Below are positions 14,837-19,686 of a stretch of DNA of 19,686 bases, in pieces. A program made the translations under genes and the position numbers. Position 1 is the first letter of the stretch. The number at the start of each line of letters is the position of its first letter. Location: the NCBI GenBank assembly GCA_903891335.1, contig CAITDX010000059.1, positions 1-19,686 of the forward strand. The letters are read 5' to 3'. Under the pieces are notes generated by a model that made no database searches, was not told the origin of the DNA, and worked only from the letters and a program-made list of their open reading frames with translations. This DNA comes from an uncultured bacterium. GTDB taxonomy: Bacteria > Patescibacteriota > Microgenomatia > UBA1400 > PJMF01.

Positions 14837-15538
14837 TTAACGTAAAAACAACTCTTGATGACTTTCTCTGAGTGAAATATACCCAGTACGACTGACAATC
14901 AGATGGTCGAGGATGGTGAAACCAAGTAGTTCTGCCAACTCTAGGAGTCGCTCGGTTAGCAGCACATCATCAGAAGATGGCTCTGGATTACCTGAGGGGT
15001 GATTGTGAACGATAATGAGGCTGGCAGCTCGCAATTGCAGTGCCGGTGCGAAAATATCCCTTGGTTCCAGATAATTGACATTGAGTCCACCAATCGCCAC
15101 GATGTGTCGCTGAATTAATTCGCCTCGACCATTGCAATAAAAGACCAAACAATATTCTTGCTGCTTGTGATGAATATCTTTGCTAAGCGCATAGAGTTTA
15201 CTGGGTTGGTCGATGGTGAGGATGGGATTGGGCTTGGAGAGGCGTCGCCATAACTCTAAGCTAGCTAGAATTTTTTGAGCGGTAACCCCACCAACTCCAG
15301 GTACTTGTTGGAGTTTTTGCCCAAGCTGTTTATGGTTAGTTAATTGATTGAGTGGTTCTGCGAAGATTTTTTCGACGTGAGTCGCAATTTGTCCGACATG
15401 ATGTTTAGCCTGGCCTGAGCCAATTATCAGGGCAAGTAGCTCTCGATTAGTGAGTGCTTCTAAACCACGCTCAGCAGCTTTTTCTCGCGGTTGCTGCGAT
15501 AGATAGGGGCGATGAAGTCGGGACTGTTGTTTTGTCAC
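14837..15538 (-). CDS. radC: RadC-family JAMM protein
   Basis: RadC-like protein with an N-terminal helix-hairpin-helix-like region (LTNRELLALIIGSG, VPGVGGVTAQKI) and a JAMM/MPN+ domain. HNHPSGNPEPSSDD places H178, H180 and D191 as the zinc site, and GLNVNYLEPRDIFAPALQLRAASLIIVHNH is typical. It was once called a DNA repair protein; the true role is unclear. The start is GTG at 15538. A minus-strand TATAGT (15545-15550) ends 6 bases before that GTG, so the mRNA would begin at or next to the start codon. It converges on cysS, with 40 bases between the stops. Confidence 0.92.
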   Translation of the reverse strand: MTKQQSRLHRPYLSQQPREKAAERGLEALTNRELLALIIGSGQAKHHVGQIATHVEKIFAEPLNQLTNHKQLGQKLQQVPGVGGVTAQKILASLELWRRLSKPNPILTIDQPSKLYALSKDIHHKQQEYCLVFYCNGRGELIQRHIVAIGGLNVNYLEPRDIFAPALQLRAASLIIVHNHPSGNPEPSSDDVLLTERLLELAELLGFTILDHLIVSRTGYISLRESHQELFLR

Positions 15539-15544
15539 AAGTCT

Positions 15545-15550
15545 ACTATA
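15545..15550 (-). promoter_or_regulatory. -10 element TATAGT for radC
   Basis: Minus-strand TATAGT ends 6 bases before the GTG start, consistent with a leaderless transcript. No clear -35 is present at 16-18 bases. Confidence 0.35.
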
Positions 15551-15580
15551 ATTGGAGTAGGTTGCAACAAAGGTGCTCTT

Positions 15581-15958
15581 TTAGTCAATGAGTTGCTTGA
15601 CAACGAGTTGAGTGGAAGCAGCGTCGCTTTGGGAAGACAGTAGGCCGACTTTATTGGCCCAGTTGAGTCCGGGGACGAGGCTGTAGGGCTGATGCAAGTC
15701 GACTACTAACGCGATCGGCAAGAGTGTATCGCGGTGAGCTTGATTAATTGTTTCTAGGAGCTGTAAGAGTTTACGACTGCTGAAACTGCAGGAAAGCATC
15801 ACCAACTGATACTGCTTGCGACTCAACTCATCGACTAGAGTCAGCGGATCGTGCAGGCGAGTGAGCTGATAACTGGAAGTTAAAAATTGATAGGGAACAG
15901 TGAGATTCTGGTTGGGCTCAAGGACGAGAATGGCAGGGGCTTCCAGAGTAACTGACAT
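15581..15958 (-). CDS. Degenerate receiver-like (CheY-fold) protein
   Basis: A 125-residue protein with the alternating strand and helix pattern of a response-regulator receiver: AILVLEPNQNL (strand 1), YQLTRLHDPLTLVDEL, YQLVMLSCSFSSRKLLQLLE (strand 3 to helix 3), LLPIALVVDL (strand 4), then a weak strand 5. The phospho-acceptor position in strand 3, normally Asp in LLDxxMP, is SCS, and the strand 1 acidic pair is E-P, so it should not be phosphorylated in the usual way. No output domain is fused. It is divergent from an XRE regulator with a perfect dyad between them, so they may form one regulatory unit. The fold call is from pattern only. Confidence 0.5.
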   Translation of the reverse strand: MSVTLEAPAILVLEPNQNLTVPYQFLTSSYQLTRLHDPLTLVDELSRKQYQLVMLSCSFSSRKLLQLLETINQAHRDTLLPIALVVDLHQPYSLVPGLNWANKVGLLSSQSDAASTQLVVKQLID

Positions 15959-15963
15959 AATGC

Positions 15964-15982
15964 TATTAGAATTTTTCTAATA
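15964..15982. promoter_or_regulatory. Perfect dyad operator candidate between the divergent pair
   Basis: TATTAGAA-TTT-TTCTAATA is a perfect inverted repeat with 8-base arms and a 3-base centre. It begins 5 bases upstream of the receiver-like start codon and overlaps the likely promoter region of both genes. Its size and symmetry fit a dimer of a small XRE repressor, most simply the one encoded at 16001. Confidence 0.6.
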
Positions 15983-16000
15983 AAAATAGAGTACTCGTTT

Positions 16001-16336
16001 ATGCAGAAACAGTCAAGTCAACAAACTATGAATAAACTAGAACAACTGGCTCAAAAAATTCGCCAAGCTCGGGTAGAAGCAGCACTGTCACAAAAAGATT
16101 TGGCAGGTGTCTTGAAATTATCTGATCGCACTATCTCTGCGTATGAACAAGGTCGAGCGACACCCCCTTTGGAAACACTCCAACACATTAGTGTGATCAC
16201 TCACAAGCCCATCAACTATTTTGTCGATGAGACAGTGGCAATTCGCACTGATCTAGATTTGGCGGTCAAAATCAAACAAATCGAATTGGAGCTATTACAG
16301 ATCAAGCAAGCTTTGCAGAAGCAGGGTTTGTTGTAG
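16001..16336 (+). CDS. XRE-family HTH regulator
   Basis: A 111-residue DNA-binding protein. Residues 19-72 are a Cro/C1-type helix-turn-helix (KIRQARVEAALSQKDLAGVL, LSDRTISAYEQGRATPPLET), and the last 30 residues (DLAVKIKQIELELLQIKQAL) form a heptad helix that probably dimerises. A TAGAGT hexamer ends 8 bases before ATG 16001, fitting a leaderless start; an alternative ATG at 16028 would remove nine residues. It likely binds the dyad just upstream and represses its own gene and the divergent one. Its stop is three bases from the convergent tgt stop. Confidence 0.88.
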   Translation: MQKQSSQQTMNKLEQLAQKIRQARVEAALSQKDLAGVLKLSDRTISAYEQGRATPPLETLQHISVITHKPINYFVDETVAIRTDLDLAVKIKQIELELLQIKQALQKQGLL

Positions 16337-16339
16337 CTT

Positions 16340-17503
16340 TTAGTGTTCTTGACGCAAAAGTTCCATCACTCGTACGTAGGTACGTAAATTATGGAGGCTA
16401 GCGAGTCGATGAGCGCTGCTATCGCCAATTTTGAAGAGGTGATGAAGGTAGGCGCGACTGACTTGAGGGGTTGACGTTGCTTGTTGGCTTGTTTTTTGGT
16501 TTGTTGTGCAAATTGGGCAATCGCAGTAATCGCTGATGGGATCGTTATCGGTGGCGAGCTGGCCTTTGTTGAGGTAGAGGAAACCAAATACCTCATCAAG
16601 TTGATTATTGGCAGCCAGCTTTTCAAGCATAGTGCGGGTAATTTGTGAGGGGTCAGTTTTGAAAACATAGAGGCGACCATGACGCGCATCGCGAGTGGGG
16701 AGAACGCAATCAAAAAATTGGTAACCCATGAAAAAAAGTTTAACCATGTTTTCCGGAGTACCGACCCCCAAAGCAAATCTCAGGCTATCTTTTGGCGTTA
16801 ATTCAGCATTTTTCTCACAAAATGAGTAATCAAATTTGCCATTGTCGTCAAGTGGCCAGCCACCGAGTCCGTAGATATCAAAGCCAATTTCTTGGAGTGC
16901 CTGACTACATTGTTGGCGGAGCTGAGGGTGGTTGTGACCTTGGATAGGGGCCAAGAGTAAGGGGCGATTGTTGTCATCCATCTGGTGTAGTTCTAGTTGA
17001 CGCATAAATTCTGTCTTGGCTCGTTTGGCCCAGGCGATAGTTCGCTCCACACTCTCTTTGATGCGCCGCTCATCGGCAGTAGGAGGGGTGAAATCATCCA
17101 GACAAATCATCACGTCGCTGCCAATCGCAAATTGCATCCGAATCGAGTCTTCTGGAGTAAAGAGAGTTTTGCGTTGTTTTTTGGGACCAGTGTAGAGGAC
17201 GATGCCTTCGTCAGTGATTTTGCCGAGCTGAGGGTTTTTTTGAATCAGTGAGAACAGTTGAAAACCACCAGAATCAGAGGAAACAAAACCTGGCCAGTTC
17301 ATTAGTTGTTTGATACCGCCAACGGTTTGTAAGACCGCCTCGCCTGGTTTTTGAATCAAGTGATAAGTGTTAACCATCACCCCCTCCAGTCCAACCGCCA
17401 CTAGGTCGAGACTATCGAGGCTGCGAGCCACTCCCAAAGTAGCATCAGGAACGTAGATGGGGAGTTGATAGGATTTATTTTTGATGGTGATTTGCGTTGG
17501 CAT
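16340..17503 (-). CDS. tgt: tRNA-guanine transglycosylase-like protein, divergent
   Basis: Base-exchange enzyme of the queuine/archaeosine TGT family, which swaps a guanine in tRNA for a 7-deazaguanine. SDSGGFQ (about 76-82) holds the general acid Asp, FDCVLPTRDARHG holds the nucleophile Asp, and YCDCPIC plus a following HH give the zinc site. The base pocket differs: FDEC is LDDF, and GGLAVGE is GGWPLDD. So the base inserted may not be preQ1. I chose ATG 17503 (387 residues); the longer frame adds 37 residues that overlap the divergent gene. No queuosine synthesis gene is in the window. It is divergent from the HD gene with overlapping -10 elements. Confidence 0.85.
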   Translation of the reverse strand: MPTQITIKNKSYQLPIYVPDATLGVARSLDSLDLVAVGLEGVMVNTYHLIQKPGEAVLQTVGGIKQLMNWPGFVSSDSGGFQLFSLIQKNPQLGKITDEGIVLYTGPKKQRKTLFTPEDSIRMQFAIGSDVMICLDDFTPPTADERRIKESVERTIAWAKRAKTEFMRQLELHQMDDNNRPLLLAPIQGHNHPQLRQQCSQALQEIGFDIYGLGGWPLDDNGKFDYSFCEKNAELTPKDSLRFALGVGTPENMVKLFFMGYQFFDCVLPTRDARHGRLYVFKTDPSQITRTMLEKLAANNQLDEVFGFLYLNKGQLATDNDPISDYCDCPICTTNQKTSQQATSTPQVSRAYLHHLFKIGDSSAHRLASLHNLRTYVRVMELLRQEH

Positions 17504-17517
17504 AAGTTCGGTTGAGC

Positions 17518-17526
17518 TATTATAAA
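17518..17526. promoter_or_regulatory. Overlapping divergent -10 elements for tgt and the HD gene
   Basis: TATTATAAA contains TATAAT for the minus strand (17519-17524, 15 bases from ATG 17503) and TATTAT or TATAAA for the plus strand (8-11 bases from ATG 17535). With TTGGCA at 17497-17502 the plus promoter reads TTGGCA-18-TATAAA. RNA polymerase could serve only one side at a time. Confidence 0.4.
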
Positions 17527-17534
17527 GGAAGAGT

Positions 17535-18131
17535 ATGCAAAAACAGACCAGCGTCTTGCTAGACTTTTTTAAGTACCAAAACCAACTCAAAATGGTTTTT
17601 CGCAACAATTTCAATCAAGAAGGCCGGCGTGAATCTTCAGCAGAGCACACATGGTCAGTGACGATGATGGCCTGGCTTTTAACTAAACCACTTGAGCAGG
17701 AGTTGGGTATTACTCTTGATCAAAATCGCATTCTCAAAATGGCGCTGGTCCACGACTTAGTCGAGATCGATGCAGGTGATGTGGCGGCTTGGGATAAATC
17801 AGGTCGAGTGGCGGTGGCCGCTTCGGAGCAGGCAGCAATTGCGGCTATTGGTGAGAAGTTGGCTGGCAGCAATGAGGAACTCTATCCATTGTGGATGGAG
17901 CACGATGTACTGGAAACGATTGAGAGTAAGTTGGTCAAAGCCTGCGATCAGCTTTGTCCATTAATTTATCGGGTTGTTTTTCACAACTCATATCAAGGTT
18001 CAGGAGTTGATCGGGCGAAGCTTGATAGTATTTTTTTACCAATTGTTTCCTTTAGTCAGTTGACGACGGAGCTCTATACTGCGCTTGCCGAAGAACTCGA
18101 TCAGCAGGGACTTTTTGATGTGAAGGAGTAA
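17535..18131 (+). CDS. HD-domain 5'-nucleotidase-like protein (YfbR/HDDC2 type)
   Basis: A 198-residue HD-domain phosphohydrolase. RRESSAEHTW with H38 and LVHDLVEIDAGD with H73-D74 match the YfbR/HDDC2 branch (family: R....E.vaeHsw...HD..E...GD), which dephosphorylates deoxynucleoside monophosphates using a divalent metal. KLVKACDQLCPLI supplies the later conserved Asp. The N-terminus (LLDFFKYQNQLKMVFRNN) is also typical. AAAGGAAGAG lies just before the ATG. The Nudix gene follows after six bases, so both are probably translated from one mRNA that trims nucleotides. Confidence 0.83.
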   Translation: MQKQTSVLLDFFKYQNQLKMVFRNNFNQEGRRESSAEHTWSVTMMAWLLTKPLEQELGITLDQNRILKMALVHDLVEIDAGDVAAWDKSGRVAVAASEQAAIAAIGEKLAGSNEELYPLWMEHDVLETIESKLVKACDQLCPLIYRVVFHNSYQGSGVDRAKLDSIFLPIVSFSQLTTELYTALAEELDQQGLFDVKE

Positions 18132-18137
18132 AAACGT

Positions 18138-18731
18138 ATGAACACGTCACGACTTACTGAAGCAAATCAACATGAAGTTATAGAGCGGGCGGTTGCGAAG
18201 TTGCAGCGTCCTTCTAATGCCACTGAGGTTTTTATTGGCGAGTTTTTCCATGTGTGGCAATGGCCACAGCAACTCTATGACGGTAGCTCTGTCACTTTTG
18301 AGAGTTTGTCTCGTCCTGATACTGTGACGGTGTTGGCTACTGATGAGCAAGGTCAAGTTATTGTGACCCGCCAGAGTCAGCCTGGTTTCCAGGATTTTTG
18401 GAGTTTGCCAGGCGGAGTGATTGATGGGGATGAAGCGGTATGGGCAGCGGCCAAGCGTGAATTACTCGAGGAGACTGGCTTTGTGAGTAATGAGTGGTAT
18501 TTTCTTTTCAGCAGTCAATTAAATAGTCGAATTGATTGGGCGAATTATTATTTAGTGGCCAAAAATTGTCGATTGCAGGCTGCATTACAGCCAGATGCTG
18601 GCGAGAAAATTAGTGTTGAGTTGATGAGTCAGGAAAAATTTGTGTCACTCCTGCGTAAGGCAGAATTTCGTAACACTGATTTTGCGCTGTGGTGGTGGCA
18701 AGAGGGGGAGGAGAAAATTGGAAGAATTTAA
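18138..18731 (+). CDS. Nudix hydrolase, ADP-ribose pyrophosphatase-like
   Basis: A 197-residue Nudix protein. The box is complete: G93-x5-E99-x7-R107-E-L-x-E111-E112-x-G114-F. The preceding beta domain, VTVLATDEQGQVIVTRQSQPG followed by FWSLPGG, resembles ADP-sugar or dinucleotide hydrolases (NUDT5-like) rather than MutT, which is shorter. Substrates could include ADP-ribose or other nucleoside diphosphate derivatives. It is the second gene of an operon with the HD nucleotidase. The C-terminus is rich in Trp (ALWWWQEGEE). Confidence 0.87.
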   Translation: MNTSRLTEANQHEVIERAVAKLQRPSNATEVFIGEFFHVWQWPQQLYDGSSVTFESLSRPDTVTVLATDEQGQVIVTRQSQPGFQDFWSLPGGVIDGDEAVWAAAKRELLEETGFVSNEWYFLFSSQLNSRIDWANYYLVAKNCRLQAALQPDAGEKISVELMSQEKFVSLLRKAEFRNTDFALWWWQEGEEKIGRI

Positions 18732-18733
18732 AA

Positions 18734-19012
18734 TTATCTCCAAAAACTCTCATTTTCTTGAATTTCTTGTAAAACCTCTTCTTCTGTAGGAGCTAAATCC
18801 TTCAATGATTCTCGTAAAATAATCTTGATTAGTTCGGCTTCTTTTAATAAGCCCTGTTGCTGTTCAGCAGCCTGCATAATGGCTTTGGCAATTTCTTGGT
18901 CATTTTTACCGCTAAGTTGCCACTCCTGAATTCTTAGTAGAGCAATGGCTTTGTCGGTATCAAGATTCCTAGTAGCAAGTAAGGCTTTGGCTTTGGGAGA
19001 AAAATCAGTCAT
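18734..19012 (-). CDS. Small hypothetical helical protein
   Basis: A 92-residue acidic, helical protein that I do not recognise. It reads as three or four short helices: SPKAKALLATRNLDTDKAIA, RIQEWQLSGKNDQEIAKAIM, GLLKEAELIKIILRES, and a Glu-rich end PTEEEVLQEIQENESFW. It has no membrane segment. It converges on the Nudix gene with two bases between stops and is divergent from the PspC gene. A minus-strand TATAAT (19060-19065) could serve it with a leader of about 40 nt. Nothing nearby suggests a function. Confidence 0.6.
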   Translation of the reverse strand: MTDFSPKAKALLATRNLDTDKAIALLRIQEWQLSGKNDQEIAKAIMQAAEQQQGLLKEAELIKIILRESLKDLAPTEEEVLQEIQENESFWR

Positions 19013-19052
19013 ATAGATAAGCGTTTGATAAATACTGAATTAATTTGTATCA

Positions 19053-19061
19053 TGCTACAAT
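19053..19061 (+). promoter_or_regulatory. Extended -10 promoter element (TGCTACAAT)
   Basis: TGCTACAAT ends 14 bases before the ATG at 19076, so the leader would be about 7 nt. A minus-strand TATAAT (19060-19065) overlaps it and could drive the gene at 18734-19012. Confidence 0.5.
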
Positions 19062-19075
19062 TATAAACACAAGCT

Positions 19076-19297
19076 ATGTCAAGCAAAAGATCCTCCACCT
19101 CCACCAAAGCCATCAAGAAACTCCTTCGCCCTCTCTCTGGCCGGCAAATTGCCGGAGTAGCAGCAGCGTTTGCCAACTACTTCGAGATTGATGTGACCTT
19201 GGTGCGGGTAGTGTTGGCACTAACCTTTATTCCTGGCGGATTTCCTGGTCTTTTTATCTACGTGCTGTGTTGGTTGCTGATTCCAAGTGAGGAGTAG
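19076..19297 (+). CDS. PspC-domain membrane protein
   Basis: A 73-residue single-domain protein of the PspC family. The N-terminus is basic (KRSSTSTKAIKKLLRPLSGR), followed by the family pattern IAGVAAAFANYFEIDVTLVRV and a hydrophobic segment about residues 44-69 (LALTFIPGGFPGLFIYVLCW). It would sit in the cytoplasmic membrane. In enterobacteria PspC is a sensor of membrane stress; no other psp gene is here, so only a general envelope role can be proposed. An extended -10 lies 14 bases upstream. Confidence 0.88.
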   Translation: MSSKRSSTSTKAIKKLLRPLSGRQIAGVAAAFANYFEIDVTLVRVVLALTFIPGGFPGLFIYVLCWLLIPSEE

Positions 19298-19380
19298 AGG
19301 AAAAAAAGTGATTTTTAATTGAGGTTTTACTTTGATTTACTTTTTTGATTTTTTACCATAAAACACTTTTGATACAGAAA
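19298..19380. other. AT-rich intergenic stretch
   Basis: An 83-base AT-rich gap between the PspC stop and the hairpin array, with several T-runs and a short AAAAGTG/CACTTTT inverted repeat. I see no gene in it. Confidence 0.4.
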
Positions 19381-19408
19381 AACTCCCGACTATGATGGGC
19401 CGGGAGTT
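19376..19408 (-). terminator. Rho-independent terminator of the minus-strand transcript
   Basis: AACTCCCG/CGGGAGTT is a perfect 8-bp stem with a 12-base loop. Read on the minus strand it is followed by five T residues (two within the stem), 14 bases past the stop codon of the coiled-coil ORF. It is also the last member of the hairpin array. Confidence 0.65.
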
Positions 19409-19680
19409 GATTGGGAGAGAGCTAGTTGCCACTCTCTCCCTTTTCGGAGGCTTGCCAGGCCTCCTTGAGGAGTTGAAGTGATTTTTCATCTATCTTCAAC
19501 TCCTCCTCGAGGATTTTAATTTCTTCCTCGAGTTTTTCGATGCGATTCTTTTTGTCTTGAATCGCATCGTTTGTATGTTGAAGCCCTTTGAGGGCTTCAA
19601 CATACTCGCAGGCTGCCTCGTTCTCATAAACGAGGCAGGCCTCCGAGGCCTGTTGCTGGTCGGTCGGCCCGCAGGCCGAC
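19381..19680 (-). repeat. Array of ten consecutive hairpins
   Basis: Ten inverted repeats with unrelated stem sequences lie one after another. Arms and loops (plus coordinates): 19381-19408 (8 bp, loop 12), 19413-19440 (9, 10), 19446-19464 (6, 7), 19467-19505 (12, 15), 19506-19532 (8, 11), 19538-19569 (11, 10), 19573-19605 (15, 3), 19613-19638 (10, 6), 19636-19652 (7, 3), 19663-19680 (7, 4). All listed arms are perfectly complementary. Gaps are 0-10 bases and two hairpins overlap by three. About 60 percent of the 300 bases is paired. All but the first lie within or at the stop of a minus-strand coiled-coil ORF. The array may continue past the edge. Confidence 0.85.
19413..19444 (+). terminator. 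Possible plus-strand terminator facing the PspC gene
   Basis: GGGAGAGAG/CTCTCTCCC is a perfect 9-bp stem with a 10-base loop, followed on the plus strand by TTTT. It could end read-through from the PspC gene. The loop holds the stop codon of the minus-strand ORF. Confidence 0.45.
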
Positions 19681-19686
19681 AAAACA
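19422..19686 (-). CDS. Coiled-coil protein encoded by hairpin DNA (5' end outside window)
   Basis: The frame is open to the right edge; a TTG at 19682 is the first visible candidate start, but the gene may begin upstream. The visible 86 residues have a Cys/Gln-rich N-terminal part (ACGPTDQQQASEACLVYENE) and a coiled coil from about residue 36 to 76. From the Ile in NRIEKL, a-position residues at 0, 7, 14, 21 and 28 are I, I, L, L and W, and d-positions 3, 10 and 24 are L. Such a regular heptad argues that the protein is real. Nearly every codon also lies in one arm of a perfect hairpin, including the stop codon in the loop of one. A minus-strand terminator follows. The function is unknown. 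A structured noncoding RNA with a chance ORF is the alternative. Confidence 0.55.
   Translation of the reverse strand, partial: VLSACGPTDQQQASEACLVYENEAACEYVEALKGLQHTNDAIQDKKNRIEKLEEEIKILEEELKIDEKSLQLLKEAWQASEKGESGN

Noticed and set aside
17504..17614. N-terminal 37-residue extension of the Tgt-like protein, with a hydrophobic stretch like a signal peptide
   Set aside because: It overlaps the divergent HD gene and its promoter, and Tgt is cytoplasmic; the family N-terminus begins at ATG 17503.
1..19686. CRISPR array, tRNA, rRNA, transposase or riboswitch
   Set aside because: I looked for spaced direct repeats, tRNA-like cloverleafs, transposase motifs and known riboswitch cores and saw none; intergenic gaps are mostly too short. 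A covariance-model scan would be needed to be certain.

Overview
The window looks like a piece of a small, streamlined bacterial chromosome, most probably from the Candidate Phyla Radiation (Patescibacteria). The reasons are short, tightly packed genes with tiny intergenic gaps, several small proteins that resemble CPR-restricted families (a DUF5652-like membrane protein, Gln/Ala-rich proteins beside cysS), a lone PspC domain, and strongly divergent versions of housekeeping enzymes (ThyA, Tgt, a CofE-like ligase). TGA is used as a stop codon (nadD, thyA, the gene at 12210), so the code is standard and the UGA=Gly lineages are unlikely. The assignment rests on pattern recognition, not on a search.

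Layout. 1-4850 (+): 3' end of topA, nadD, a small unknown gene, a DUF5652-like membrane protein, nadE, an HldE/RfaE-type nucleotidyltransferase, and a dCMP-deaminase-like protein with an extra N-terminal region. 4856-6210 (-): thyA-like gene, then a HIT-fold protein. 6287-7640 (+): CofE-like gamma-glutamyl ligase and a DHFR/RibD-C reductase. 7637-8767 (-): metallo-beta-lactamase-fold hydrolase and a GNAT protein. 8813-14796 (+): dut, a protein with a MazG-like ExxE/ExxD signature, tmk, recR, hpf, two low-complexity proteins, cysS. 14837-15958 (-): radC and a degenerate receiver-like protein; divergent from the latter is an XRE regulator (16001, +), with a perfect dyad between them. 16340-17503 (-): tgt-like gene. 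17535-18731 (+): HD nucleotidase and Nudix hydrolase. 18734-19012 (-): small unknown gene. 19076-19297 (+): PspC protein. From 19381 to the right edge is a run of ten back-to-back, mostly perfect hairpins coinciding with a minus-strand coiled-coil ORF. No rRNA, tRNA, CRISPR array or insertion sequence was recognised, and no gene-free stretch exceeds 300 bases.

How the genes fit together. The window is rich in nucleotide-pool functions: dCMP deaminase and dUTPase make dUMP, the ThyA-like enzyme would methylate it, the DHFR-like protein could recycle folate, Tmk phosphorylates dTMP, and MazG-like, HD and Nudix proteins could trim or sanitise nucleotides. The CofE-like ligase sits between thyA and the reductase gene, suggesting folate glutamylation. 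NadD and NadE give the last two steps of NAD synthesis. Many first genes of transcription units have a -10-like hexamer only 6-14 nt before the start codon, which points to leaderless or near-leaderless mRNAs; several operon-internal genes carry clear Shine-Dalgarno sequences.

The strongest candidate for something undescribed is the hairpin array at 19381-19680.
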